64,000 nt of DNA from Carnegiea gigantea (GCA_029747015.1 JAKOGI010000564.1:376001-440000); one strand, 5' to 3'. Shown: positions 41,001 through 47,945, counted from the stretch's first letter. A program made the numbers and translations. Notes: generated by a model not told the origin, from the letters alone.

Positions 41001-44000
41001 TTGGGTGGACTTCTGACCCCCCTTCCCCCAACCGATAACATACAATTGAAAAAAAAAGGATGCGTTGGACTCAACTTGGTCCTATATCTAATACATGCAT
41101 CCATTCCTTGAATCCATCATGAGAAAAAAGGGACATGGCTAGGAGGAGAAACAGTTAAGGCTAGGAGGAGGAAGCATTAGTGCTTGGGAGGAAAGATGAA
41201 GTGTGGTTAGGGATAGGAAGAGAAGAGTGGTTGAACAAGCAACTAATGGGCTTGTCAATGGCCAAACACAGTCAAAGGAGGAGTTAGCTACGGTGGCAAC
41301 TGAGACATGGTAACTAGGTAAATTTTGTTTCTTTTTCTTTAATTTTATGAGCAATAAAAATAAAAAGGACTCCACAACATTTGTTGGGGGGAGGATTCTC
41401 CTCCAAACAAAGAAGTCTAACATAGAATGGCATCAAGTAAAATTTCTCTAATAAAGAGCCATTCAAGGAGAGAATTAGAAAAGAATCCTTCAAAGGAGCA
41501 CCAATTCGATGATATTAGGTATATTTATTTAGCTACACCACACTGCGAAATTTATAATGGGAAAAAGTAACTATCCACACACCCATTGGCATTGAAGGTC
41601 ATTAGCATATCGAGCGTTCATCTTCATACTATTCTCCGAGGAATACTACTTTCATGTGCATTTTGTTACCCTCTTGTGCAATCTCATTTCATATATAAGA
41701 ATGAAGGAACCCAAATGGAGTATAAATAAGGACTACATTGTAGTTAAGGACGCTTCAAGATATCTGTCACATGTGCAATCCAAACAAAGGAAACTTATTG
41801 ATGACATCAGCAATTGCACAAAGATGGCGCGGAGAAGTGCACAAATCCTACAACTTACAAGAGTTTTGTGCAACAAGGTCCCACTAAAACAAGGTGGCAA
41901 TCTACCCATCTCTCCCTAACCCCCCCCCCCAAAAAAAAGGTTAGCAAACTCAAAGTCAGTACAAGTTGACAATATGATGACAACTGAAATGACGATGATT
42001 CATGTAAAAAAAGATAAGGTGGGCGGCCCAATTAAAGATAGATGCAATGCGCAAGACCTAGATGGTCCAATCATGCTAGAAGAGGAATGCCAAGTAAGAA
42101 TGTTAACGAGCATAGTTCCGAGAATGTTCCATACCCTGTGAACCATGTTCCAGGAACAAGCAATCCAAAGCCAAAATTAAACTATATTTGAGCAACAACC
42201 AGCAATCAGCACTCCAGACCAAACGATTCGGGAAGCATTCCTGGTAACTATGTTAAAGTGGATTATTTTAATCAATGCCAAGCAGAAGAGGAATAGAATC
42301 AACGAGCATTCTGATGACATCTCCAACTCATTCAAGAAATGACCCGCGTCTGGGGTTCTTGATCTAGCTTAGGATAATAGTTGTGGAATGCTTTTAACTA
42401 GAAGTTATACGCAAATGATTTTTTTCCTCGCACGTATGCTACTTGTGCTTTATCATTTACTATTAGTCAATCATCAAGAATTATTAAGTCTATTTCTTCG
42501 ATATGTTGATGTGTGGCTATATTGCCCATACCAGTTACAGTTGAGTTGAACCTTGAGAGCTAAGAAGAACGGACACTCCCCACAACTTCACGTAGACACG
42601 TCTGATAAGTGTCAAACGCATACACTCTTGGATATTCTTTGTACACTCTCGAATGCATGCCAAACAAATACAGAAGACAAATAAATTGGGTTCCACTATT
42701 TATAGTTGAAAAAAACGTATACACTATGAACAATTTTCTATTGCTCTCATCCAAACAAAACTCTCCCAAGACTAAAAATATAAAACAAATTTTACACACT
42801 TTAGGTAATAAAATAAATATTTTCTCATCTCTACACGTCCACTACACATGCTGTATCCTAGACTTATTATTCCCCCCCCCCCCAAAAAAAAAAAAAAAAA
42901 AGAGTTTCCTCTTGTCCGCATCATGTTGTATCTGCCACGCACCTGCTTAGTTTAGAAAAGCAAGCATGAGGCATGCCTAGTTGCGGCGGCATGAGCTTAT
43001 TAGGTCAGCGCCTCAGAGGGGATGAGGTGCGCCTCAAGTATGCAACTTAGATTAAAAAAGCCCGAGGCGCAAAAAAGCGCAAAGGGTCCTAAGGCCCCGG
43101 GCACGGGCTTCGAGGCGAAAGCGCGACCTTTTTAGACGCGAGCCGTACTTCAACTAAAAAATGCTTAAAAATCATTCCAAAACCATATTTCTTCTAAAAT
43201 CAGCTAGATAATGGCATCAAATAAATGATTTTCACCAACCACCAGAAAAAAAAGAGAATCGATTAAACAAGACAACATACAATTAAACCATTAAACACAG
43301 CTCCATTAGATTACTAAAAATTGAACCCCAAAAATATAACACATGCTGCGAGCATACCTTGGGGGGGGGGAGAGAGTCTCCAAGAGAGATAAAAAGGGAG
43401 AAAGATGAAGAAGCACAAAAACAAAAAGCGCAAGAGCTCGGTACCATTGTAGCACTGGAGGAGGTACCATTTTCAACCTCCTTGAAGCCCCAAAAAAACA
43501 AAAGGAAACAAAGAAAAACCTTTCATGGCTCTCCAATAACAGAGGAGGAGGATGAAGAAGGAAGTCTAAAAGAAGATAGAAGAACAAAGCATTTATAGAT
43601 TGTTGTCACCAGGGCTAGGGTTTCCAGCTCCAAACTCATATTCAGTAGTAGCAATATGCTTTGTTTACTTCTAGTAGTATCTTGATTGAAAGCCTTCCAC
43701 CAAAAAAAAAAAAAAGAGCGGTCGAGGCCCCTTAAAGGTTTTTTTCTCTTTTTTTCCCCCAAATGGTCTGTTATGATTTATAAAGCGCGGGATTTGTGGG
43801 CTTTGGACATCGGTCTGAAGCCCAGAAAAGCCCAAAAAAGCGCGGGCTTTAAGAATGGGCTAACTTTGACCCATTCCAAGGTGCAGATGAGTGGGCTTCG
43901 GGCTTTTGTGAGCTTAGGCGCGCCCCGAGCGTACTTTTTTACACACAGGTATGCAAGGCTATACCTTTCCCTTTTTCTTCATTTCCTTGGCCTTATCTTT

Positions 44001-45070
44001 ACCTTTTCTCTTTGTTTCTTTCCTTGGCAACTAAAAGGTGAACTATGCTTCTACAGCAAGTGTGTATGTTGGGTAACTACTATGATGGTATTGCATATCT
44101 TAAGCTTATTACATTTCTAGTGGTTATATTGATGTCTAATCACTTTTTTAATGCATTTATCTAACTTGTTTCTACAAAATATGCTTTGTGAAATGTGAAT
44201 GGCTTTTAAACATTTTCGCATGGAAGTGTGTCTTGCATCCGTGATGCATGCGCCTCTCCCTCTCGCCTTGTGCCTTGCGCTTCGGCGCCTCAATATACCT
44301 CACACCTTTTAAAACTAAGGCTATGTGCTTCTTAACCAGAAAGAGTCTTCAGTGGGATTCATCTTGGTGTTAACGGTTGTTATTGATGTACATAGTTAGG
44401 TAAAGAGAACTCTCACATCTACATCTCTCAATAAATACGCACATGGATGAGCTCCTCCCCACCTTTTGTCTGGCTTATTTAACAGCTACTCTAGTCACAA
44501 TAATTACTATGCAACGAATCTAATACCAAAATGTGGACATTGAGGGCAATATATGTTTCACAAGCTACATACTAATATAGCCATTCACAATGATAACACA
44601 AGAACACCAGAATGTAGCAATTAAATTAATCAATGCCTTCTAAAACTTTTGAATCACAAAATTAGCAAGAAGACACAAAAACAGAAAAATAGGCTGTATA
44701 ATGCAAAGAAAATATCCATTGTATGGAAACCTTTTCAGGATTTTGAAAACCGTAAGATAACAAAATTTGAACAAGAAGAAAGTAGGCACATCGTAGAAGT
44801 ACTATTAACATCTTAAGCATGTTTCTCCATAATTGCCATTTTTAGCATCCTTCAAAACATGATGATCAATTGATCATATTACTGGAAGCCCCTAGGAGTT
44901 AGAGACAATCAGGTGGATACCTCATTATCAGCCTCCGCAGCTAGACGTAATATTTGTGAGTTACGAGTGGAGGTCGGAGCTTCATCATCTTCAAAGTCTT
45001 TGAAAGATTTTACAATGGGGAGCTTCTTATGAATGTCCAAAGGACGCGGTCTGAAAGATAACCTGCTCAT
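10759..45070 (-). CDS. Enhancer-of-polycomb-like protein (EPC1/EPL1 family), complete, 12 coding exons
   Basis: Exons in transcript order: 45070-44921, 38132-38003, 37922-37820, 37571-37448, 37335-37285, 32322-32284, 31911-31831, 31714-31667, 27166-27116, 26970-26902, 18420-18181 and 11010-10759. All introns are GT-AG, and the 1338 bases give 445 residues with no internal stop. The N-terminus [18 protein letters not shown] and the motifs [50 protein letters not shown] and [14 protein letters not shown] define the EPcA domain (about residues 1-260). A basic coiled-coil-like stretch follows ([16 protein letters not shown]). The C-terminal [17 protein letters not shown] block is typical of plant members. 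The family scaffolds NuA4-type (Tip60/Piccolo) histone acetyltransferase in the nucleus; that role here is inferred. Transposons inflate the introns, but every exon is intact. Length matches the usual plant homologues. Confidence 0.95.
11185..11440 (+). repeat. Dispersed repeat D, copy 1
   Basis: Shares ordered words with 42625-42870: CTCTCAAATGCATGC, AAATTGGGTT, ATTGCTCT/ACTGCTCT, AATAAA and GTCCACTA. Family unknown. Next to it is a GTCATGTCGGGCCGTGTCC motif. Confidence 0.5.
11490..11800 (-). mobile_element. L1 LINE 3' fragment
   Basis: The minus strand reads [21 protein letters not shown], then [12 protein letters not shown], a zf-RVT tail. A 3' UTR follows, ending near TATTACCTTTTCCTATCCC. 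A 29-bp tandem duplication sits at 11643-11700 and breaks the frame. Confidence 0.7.
11840..12020 (-). repeat. GAGGCGC-family fragment
   Basis: Matches the reverse complement of 43780-43950 in order: CTCACAAAAGCCCGAAGCCCA, CTTGCAAGGGGTCAA, TTCTTTAAGCCC and AATCCCACGC. Non-coding and GC-rich against the AT-rich intron. Confidence 0.6.
12320..12410 (+). repeat. Compound (GT)n(GTAT)n(AT)n microsatellite
   Basis: Runs of GT, five or more GTAT units and about ten AT units. The open frames that cross it are low-complexity artefacts. Confidence 0.9.
12540..15292 (+). mobile_element. RTE-clade LINE, 5' truncated
   Basis: Starts in the endonuclease end ([27 protein letters not shown]). A linker frame at 12879-13298 follows, then reverse transcriptase: [13 protein letters not shown] at 13438, [19 protein letters not shown] and [14 protein letters not shown] in 13675-14487, with FANDD where FADD is expected. 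The tail reads [11 protein letters not shown] and [12 protein letters not shown] (14536-14748), hallmark text of plant RTE elements. The 3' UTR ends with CCCCAGACCCCGCG and a (GGT)n tract, the usual RTE terminus. Several stops and one lost catalytic Asp mean it is inactive. It lies inside EPL intron 11, opposite to the gene, and seems to have landed between pieces of a GAGGCGC element. Confidence 0.9.
13675..14487 (+). pseudogene. RTE LINE reverse transcriptase, longest open piece (270 codons)
   Basis: Carries RT blocks [41 protein letters not shown] and a thumb-like C-terminus ending [13 protein letters not shown] replaces the catalytic F/YADD, and upstream stops separate it from its N-terminus. 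It would copy LINE RNA at a nicked target if whole. Confidence 0.85.
15300..15485 (+). repeat. GAGGCGC-family fragment
   Basis: Follows the order of 44110-44290: GATGTCTAATCACTT, ATCTAA, ACAAATATG, GCATTTTTG, GCATC, then GCCTTCGGCC. It abuts the RTE LINE 3' end. Confidence 0.5.
15490..16990 (-). mobile_element. L1-type LINE fragment
   Basis: Minus-strand text: RRGDRI and MEVLSKMLS, then an intact FADDTIIF in the piece at 16458-16898, [10 protein letters not shown], and [14 protein letters not shown] at 16087-16293. The zf-RVT end continues toward 15500. It matches the LINE at 1-3135 closely in wording, so the two belong to one subfamily. It is truncated at the 5' end inside RT and broken by stops. 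Confidence 0.85.
16991..18180. other. Rest of EPL intron 11, no gene
   Basis: Open frames at 17077-17692 match nothing I know. The sequence is otherwise unique-looking and AT-rich. Confidence 0.55.
18181..18420 (-). CDS. EPL exon 11
   Basis: 80 codons, phase 0, from [15 protein letters not shown] to [11 protein letters not shown], with acidic serine-rich sequence in the middle. Acceptor CAG at 18423-18421, donor GTAAGT at 18180. Confidence 0.92.
18650..18900 (+). repeat. Possible degenerate SINE
   Basis: TGGTCTAGAGG at about 18686 fits the pol III A box exactly, and the text after it (GGGTCCACCTTCTGGCAAGG) resembles tRNA-derived plant SINE heads. No good B box is left. The block ends in a C-run followed by A-runs (18865-18898) that could be a decayed tail. 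Confidence 0.35.
18901..19459. other. Part of EPL intron 10, no gene
   Basis: The open frame at 19167-19406 has no recognised motif. Possibly older retroelement sequence in front of the LTR at 19460. Confidence 0.4.
19460..20586 (+). repeat. 5' LTR of the intron-10 element
   Basis: Ends CTCATCA three bases before the PBS. The left edge was set at TGAT, where the two copies start to differ, so it may be off by tens of bases. Confidence 0.65.
20590..20601 (+). other. Primer-binding site (tRNA-iMet type)
   Basis: TGGTATCAGAGC, exactly the plant retrotransposon PBS, directly after the LTR. Confidence 0.85.
20980..21215 (+). pseudogene. Gag-like remnant
   Basis: Reads [28 protein letters not shown], then a stop, then [12 protein letters not shown] and YAQYWF, which fits the retrotransposon gag pattern of a D-x-YLxWVxxLE core. 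Several stops. Confidence 0.5.
21226..21330 (+). mobile_element. MITE end fragment (same family as 24769-25155)
   Basis: Begins CCTGTTTGGCAAATAGCTGTTAGC, followed by repeated TAGCTGTTTGTATTAACTG words, the mirror of the right end of the MITE at 25155. Inside the LTR element interior. Confidence 0.6.
21922..23018 (+). repeat. 3' LTR of the intron-10 element
   Basis: A purine-rich GTGAGGGAGC directly precedes TGATACAT, as a polypurine tract should. The right end is CATCG, against CATCA in the 5' copy. Confidence 0.65.
23019..24049. other. EPL intron 10 continuation, no gene
   Basis: Contains an exact 26-bp tandem duplication at 23255-23306. A purine run AAGGGGGAGGCT near 23211 looks like a polypurine tract, but no LTR pair goes with it. 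Confidence 0.5.
24050..24590 (+). mobile_element. L1 LINE 3' fragment
   Basis: Reads [19 protein letters not shown], the CxxC...H zf-RVT zinc-knuckle, then a decayed C-terminus. The 3' UTR with GGGTGACATCCCCTTGGTGA (24514-24536) and a short A-rich tail matches the tails at 30340 and 40170. Confidence 0.7.
24769..25155 (+). mobile_element. Tourist-like MITE (PIF/Harbinger type)
   Basis: Inverted ends GTGTTTGGTAACAACAGCTG and, read from the other side, CTGTTTGGTAAACAGCTG. The flanks show ATAA on both sides (24765-24768 and 25156-25159), in keeping with the TAA target of this superfamily. It is 387 bp with no coding capacity. Confidence 0.75.
25258..25447 (+). repeat. 190-bp direct duplication, copy 1
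   Basis: Nearly identical to 26130-26317, from TTCATAGAACAAACACACTT to the end TACATTGA. By eye about 94% of bases agree. Confidence 0.85.
25448..26129 (+). repeat. CCCGAA/TTCGGG-rich element between the duplicated arms
   Basis: Opens CCGTAACCAATAACC and closes GGTACCCAAACCATGAACACC. CCCGAA and its complement recur many times near both ends, and the centre is AT-rich. No coding sequence. It looks like a non-autonomous inverted-repeat DNA element. Confidence 0.6.
26130..26317 (+). repeat. 190-bp direct duplication, copy 2
   Basis: Second arm of the duplication, in the same orientation as copy 1. It ends ATACATTGATTTTATA. Confidence 0.85.
26318..26901. other. EPL intron 10, 5' end, no gene
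   Basis: Unique-looking sequence with a C-run at 26565-26574. Nothing coding seen. Confidence 0.55.
26902..26970 (-). CDS. EPL exon 10
   Basis: 23 codons, phase 0: starts [13 protein letters not shown] and ends IQLKYK. Donor GTACGC at 26901, then an 8.48-kb intron. Confidence 0.92.
27116..27166 (-). CDS. EPL exon 9
   Basis: 17 codons, phase 0: [17 protein letters not shown]. Donor GTGTTT at 27115, and a 145-bp intron follows. Confidence 0.92.
27581..29017. mobile_element. PIF/Harbinger-like TIR element, 1437 bp, possible captured gene piece
   Basis: Starts GGCCCTGTTTGGTCCTAG and ends with the inverted form GGGTCTGTTTGATCCTTG (14 of 18 match), flanked by TTA at 27578-27580 and 29018-29020. 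Ends are purine/pyrimidine-rich. No transposase. In the middle (28315-28600, +) a frame starts [19 protein letters not shown] and goes on, across two stops, through serine-rich text. It resembles an organelle transit peptide, so the element may have picked up a first exon. Confidence 0.65.
29018..30270. other. EPL intron 8, no gene
   Basis: No conserved frame. The open frames at 29137-29437 and 30036-30251 show no domain. Confidence 0.6.
30275..30660 (-). mobile_element. L1 LINE 3' fragment
   Basis: The minus strand reads [15 protein letters not shown], then [22 protein letters not shown], the C-terminus after zf-RVT. A tail with GGGTGACATCCCCTTGG (30334-30350, reversed) closes it. Confidence 0.7.
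30661..31666. other. EPL intron 8, 5' half, no gene
   Basis: AT-rich, with a T-run/G-run junction at 31565-31587. No coding or repeat identity seen. Confidence 0.55.
31667..31714 (-). CDS. EPL exon 8
   Basis: 16 codons, phase 0: [16 protein letters not shown]. Donor GTAAAT at 31666. Confidence 0.93.
31831..31911 (-). CDS. EPL exon 7
   Basis: 27 codons, phase 0: starts [14 protein letters not shown] and ends RLHTRR. Donor GTAAGT at 31830. Confidence 0.93.
32284..32322 (-). CDS. EPL exon 6 (13-codon micro-exon)
   Basis: Only 39 bp: [13 protein letters not shown]. Acceptor TAG at 32325-32323, donor GTTTGT at 32283. It is highly conserved in the family, which supports so short an exon. Confidence 0.92.
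32323..33034. other. EPL intron 5, 3' part, no gene
   Basis: Open frames at 32458-32962 match no family. Confidence 0.55.
33035..33215 (+). mobile_element. L1 LINE 3'-end fragment
   Basis: Aligns by eye with 2990-3130: GATTATGTGGATTTTGTGGATAG, GGAATGCTTGCTGTGCATTCG, TTCACAACTTATAAATATA, then an A-rich tail GAAAAAGAAAAG. Confidence 0.55.
33216..34859. other. EPL intron 5, middle, no gene
   Basis: Open frames near 34195-34390 (-) and 34677-34871 (+) have no recognised motif. Confidence 0.5.
34860..36720 (-). mobile_element. L1-type LINE fragment (RT to 3' end)
   Basis: The minus strand runs in order: [37 protein letters not shown] (36543), [37 protein letters not shown] (36224), then [20 protein letters not shown] with [15 protein letters not shown] (35264-35509), the zf-RVT zinc-knuckle. 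Its subfamily differs from the LINE at 1-3135. The start is truncated within RT, with stops between pieces. It has the same orientation as the EPL gene. Confidence 0.85.
36721..37284. other. EPL intron 5, 5' end, no gene
   Basis: Nothing supported; AT-rich with a T-run near 36992-37020. Confidence 0.55.
37285..37335 (-). CDS. EPL exon 5
   Basis: 17 codons, phase 0: [18 protein letters not shown] 4.96-kb intron with a LINE follows. Confidence 0.92.
37448..37571 (-). CDS. EPL exon 4
   Basis: One base of a split codon plus 41 codons, from [12 protein letters not shown] to LLQLDAAVE. Donor GTACGA at 37447. Confidence 0.92.
37820..37922 (-). CDS. EPL exon 3
   Basis: Encodes [20 protein letters not shown], the acidic core of EPcA. 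It joins exon 2 after an 80-bp intron and exon 4 after 248 bp, with split codons on both sides that restore Ala and Lys. Confidence 0.93.
38003..38132 (-). CDS. EPL exon 2
   Basis: Acceptor AG at 38134-38133, donor GT at 38002-38001. It encodes [18 protein letters not shown] and SYIRARG and ends one base into a codon. Confidence 0.93.
38470..38770 (-). mobile_element. L1 LINE 3' fragment, strongly decayed
   Basis: The order of short words parallels the fragment at 30275-30660: GGGGATGTCAATTTGTCACCC, TCACGCCCT, ACTATACATAGCGCTCAA and TACTCTTCTTCATCTT. Confidence 0.5.
38771..40059. other. EPL intron 1, no gene
   Basis: Contains a short (CA)n at 38956-38973, a C-run/A-run at 39320-39337 and a T-run/G-run at 39549-39564. 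No gene. Confidence 0.55.
40060..40224 (+). mobile_element. LINE 3' tail with poly(A)
   Basis: GGGTGACATCCCCTTGGTGT, then CCTCTTGATTACTTACC and an A-run at 40212-40225. This matches the tails at 24514 (+) and 30340 (-). Confidence 0.65.
40226..42620. other. EPL intron 1, middle, no gene
   Basis: Open frames at 40532-40781, 41139-41423 and 41656-41919 have no known domain. A C-run/A-run lies at 41920-41938. Confidence 0.5.
42625..42870 (+). repeat. Dispersed repeat D, copy 2
   Basis: Counterpart of 11185-11440: CTCTCGAATGCATGCCAAAC, ATAAATTGGGTT, TTGCTCTCATC and GTCCACTACA. It is preceded by GACACGTCTGATAAGTGTC, which recalls the GTGTC-rich words next to copy 1. Confidence 0.5.
42946..44320. 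mobile_element. GAGGCGC-family inverted-repeat element, about 1.4 kb
   Basis: The left end CTTAGTTTAGAAAAG and the reversed right end CTTAGTTTTAAAAGG face each other. Inside each end are many GAGGCGC/GCGCCTC words and CTTGAGG- or CATCC-type spacers. No transposase is visible; the frames at 43306-43598 are low-complexity. Pieces of the family occur at 11840, 15300, 47030 and 50925. It may be a MULE- or foldback-type element. No clear target duplication seen. Confidence 0.5.
44321..44920. other. EPL intron 1, 5' end, no gene
   Basis: AT-rich; nothing supported. Confidence 0.6.
44921..45070 (-). CDS. EPL exon 1 (coding start)
   Basis: ATG at 45070-45068 opens [11 protein letters not shown], the conserved start of the EPcA domain. 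It has 50 codons, phase 0, donor GTATCC at 44920. No earlier in-frame ATG is conserved. Confidence 0.93.
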
Positions 45071-45124
45071 GCCCACTTATCGGTCTATAGGCCCGAACTT
45101 CTTATCACTTAAGTGTTAAAATCC
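45071..45124 (-). other. EPL 5' UTR, second segment
   Basis: A pyrimidine-rich stretch ending CCAG (acceptor AG at 45126-45125) precedes this 54-bp leader, which runs directly into the ATG. A short intron-less leader is the alternative. Confidence 0.6.
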
Positions 45125-45359
45125 CTGGACCAAAACAGAATATACATATTATCAAACTACAAATTTGGTCGAAATAATCACAATGTCAACACAATCAACT
45201 AACAAAAGAGATGCAAAGTAATGCAAAGTCTTCATGATTGCACCCACTCTTTTAGGTTGTTTCGATCCGAAGTACACAATCTAATAGGTGGATAATAACA
45301 GGTGTTTAACACTACTTATTTCCTCATATCAGTAACGTAATTGAAGAATTTATCTATAC

Positions 45360-46410
45360 TCCTTTTTTGCGTTTGGGAAGATTTAGCTAACAGCTTACAG
45401 CTTTTCACTTACATCTCCTTACAGCTCTTTATATCCTTAACATAATCCTTACATCTTCTTACATCTCCTTACATATTCTTAAATCTTACATCCCATATAG
45501 ATTTTTGTATAACATTCATTTATTTTTTTCTAGTAATCACATAAATATGTATATATTTTTTTAATTATACCACCAATATACAGAATTTGTGAATATGTTA
45601 TAAACACTAACATTTATATAAAAAAAAAAAAAATTTTAACGACATAAATTATATTTGAGTTTCGACATAAACAATATATGTTACTATAGATGAAATAAGT
45701 GAGCATGCTTTAAAATTATAATACAAAGCTCTCTAAAATTCCTCGATAATAATATATTGATCAGTCCTTTAGATTTAAAATTATTTACTTAAAATAGGAT
45801 TTCATTTTATGACTTGTATTCAATTTTGTGAGGAAAAAAAATTTTTTTTTGTTTATTATACTTTGCTTATTGGAATATCGAACTTATGTAAATATAAGAA
45901 ATCACCTTAAGTGCAAGAAATTTTGATTGAAAAAATTTGTGGGGTTTAATATATTTTATTGTTGTTTAATTTACTTGGTTAGAGGTTTATTTTCAATAAG
46001 TATATTATTTTAATATTATTGTTTCTCATCCAAAATATTCATTGTAAAAGAAACAAATTTTGTTTCAATAATATTAAGAAATAATTTGTTTACTGATGGC
46101 ATCAAATTTATTTCATAAATATGGCTAATGATATTACACGCTATTTCACAAATCATTCATTAAACATCAATAATATACATACATGTCTACAAGTTATACT
46201 ATACAACTCTTCAATAATTCAACAACTCCTTACATCTATCTTTACAACTTCTTACAACTCCTTACATCTGCTTACAACTTCTTACATCTTCTTACATCTT
46301 CTTACAACTCCTTACAGCTCCTTACCTCTTATTACTACTTCTTACAATTTCTTACATTTTCTTACAACTTACAGCTGTATCTTATCGCGAAAAAGAACAA
46401 GCCCTCAGTG
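45360..46410. mobile_element. CTTACA-rich non-autonomous TIR element (candidate)
   Basis: Both ends hold arrays of CTTACATCTTCTTACA-like units. The outer parts, CTTTTTTGCGTTTGGGAAGAT and the reversed CTTTTTCGCGATAAGAT, look like inverted ends. The centre is AT-rich and non-coding. It lies in the EPL 5'-UTR intron. Exact ends and target duplication are not resolved. Confidence 0.45.
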
Positions 46411-46479
46411 GAGCCATGTTTCCAACCAATGGGCATTTGGATTAAGCATATGTATATATAATTTAACAAGTGTTCTAAA

Positions 46480-46800
46480 TAGAGCTGACAAATGGGTCAT
46501 TAGTTCGGGTACAGGTCGGGTTAATTTTTGGGTCGGGTCATGTTTTGGGTCACGCGATATTTCGGGTCCGTTCAATTTAGATCGGGTGAATTTCGGCTCG
46601 GATCAGCGTTAGGTCAACCAATTTTTGCTCCAATGAGCTTGTCATGCAAAAATAAGCGACTTTATTGAAAATTTCGAGTTGAATATGGTTTGAATTAGGC
46701 CAATTCGGGTTTCGATTCCACTTTCGGGTGAGCCTATTTCAGAAGTTAGGTCGCGTAAGGTTCCAGATCATTCGGTTCAAGTTTCGTATCTCAGGACAGT
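46480..46800 (+). repeat. TTCGGGTCGGGT-rich stretch
   Basis: Repeated GGGTCGGGT, TTCGGGT and GGGTCA words in an AT-rich setting, similar in style to the element at 25448-26129 but not collinear with it. Confidence 0.45.
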
Positions 46801-47029
46801 TTTGGCATGTCTAGTTCTAAATGAAAATACATAGCTAATACTAAAGCACTTCAATCAAATTGAATCAACTTTAAAAATTCTTAATTGCATTTAATCGTAT
46901 ACATATTTACATTTGACATTATTGTGTCCTCATAAAAACTTTGGTCGATATATCTAGAACTCTAGTAATATTTTTTATCAAAGAACCCTAATTACAAGAA
47001 CCCTAATCTTCAAGGCCCCTAGGGACTTA

Positions 47030-47135
47030 GTTTGAAAGAGCGCGAGGAGCACTGAGGCGCAAAGGGTCCCAAGGCCCGAGGCGCGAGGCAAAGGAGCGCG
47101 CCTCAAGGATGCAAACCTTTTTTTAGCTTTAAAAA
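47030..47135 (+). repeat. GAGGCGC-family end
   Basis: Begins CTTAGTTTGAAAGAGCGCG, has GAGGCGCAAAGGGTCC and CGCGCCTCAAGGATGC, and continues like the reversed right end of 42946-44320. Its inverted partner may be 50925-51069. Confidence 0.55.
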
Positions 47136-47864
47136 AGATTTGAAAACAATTTTCATGACTTATTTATGATAATTGAGTAAAATAGTGGCATCAAAGAACA
47201 ATTGGACATCAATATAAGTACCAAAAGTATTGCAAATAGTCCACAAGACGGTAATTTAGCATGACAATATTCTAAAAAGTAAACACACACACACACACAC
47301 ACAAGACGGTAATTTAGCATGACAATATTCTCAAACTAAAATTCCATAGTAATCGAACAAATAGTTAGTGAGGCACTAATCACTAATTGCATTTTACCCC
47401 CCCCAAAAAAGAAAGACAAGACAATAGCGCGCACACACACACTGCCTGGCAGTGGGCACTGCCACTGACCAAAAACAAATTAGATTGTTGCAAATTTTTT
47501 TTTAAAAAAAAAACACCTAACATTTCTAATACACAAAGTCCCAGCTCCCCAGCACCAACAGACCCACAAAAAAATAAAAATTAAACCTCAGAGAACTGAG
47601 AAGGCCGAAAGAGAACATAGGAGGAAAGCAGCAACACGCAAAACACAGACCAGAAGCAGATGAAAATGGCTCGAACGGGGACAGACAAAGCCGAAAGGGA
47701 GGATGAGAGCTTAAGGGAGAGAGAAAAACGAGAAAAAAAAAAGGAGAAAAAGAGGACACAGCCATGGCCGGCCGATGTCATGTAGCAGGGAAGAAAAGAA
47801 CAGCAGGACGAAGTGAAGAAGAACAGCAGGACGACAAAGAGAAGAAGGGAAAGCAAAGACTTAC

Positions 47865-47945
47865 CTGATGGAAGGAGATGAAGGCTTCGACTGAGATTAT
47901 GGAGGCCTCTAGGGTTTCGAAGGGGCGAGTTGAGAGGATTGAAGA
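47865..47945 (-). other. EPL non-coding first exon
   Basis: On the minus strand a CT-rich leader with AAACCCTAG ends at a strong donor (CAG then GTAAGT at 47864). It lies 2.74 kb before the matching acceptor at 45125, the usual layout of plant genes with a 5'-UTR intron. Only the donor is clear; the start is inferred from the TATA-like site. Confidence 0.6.

Larger units (their letters stand above)
45125..47864 (-). other. EPL 5'-UTR intron, 2.74 kb
   Basis: Holds a CTTACA-rich element (45360-46410), a GGGTCGGGT-rich stretch (46480-46800), one end of a GAGGCGC inverted-repeat element (47030-47135) and an (AC)n run near 47283-47303. No coding sequence. Confidence 0.55.

Noticed and set aside
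43283..43762. Open frames on both strands around 43300-43760
   Set aside because: Low-complexity Ser/Phe/Leu or Lys/Glu text inside an inverted-repeat element, with homopolymer runs; no domain.
46121..46612. 163-codon plus-strand open frame
   Set aside because: The translation is a periodic readout of CTTACA-type repeats, then repeat-rich sequence; no conserved motif.
47526..47856. Minus-strand frames rich in Phe, Ser and Leu
   Set aside because: They fall in the CT-rich start of the EPL leader intron, with compositional bias only.
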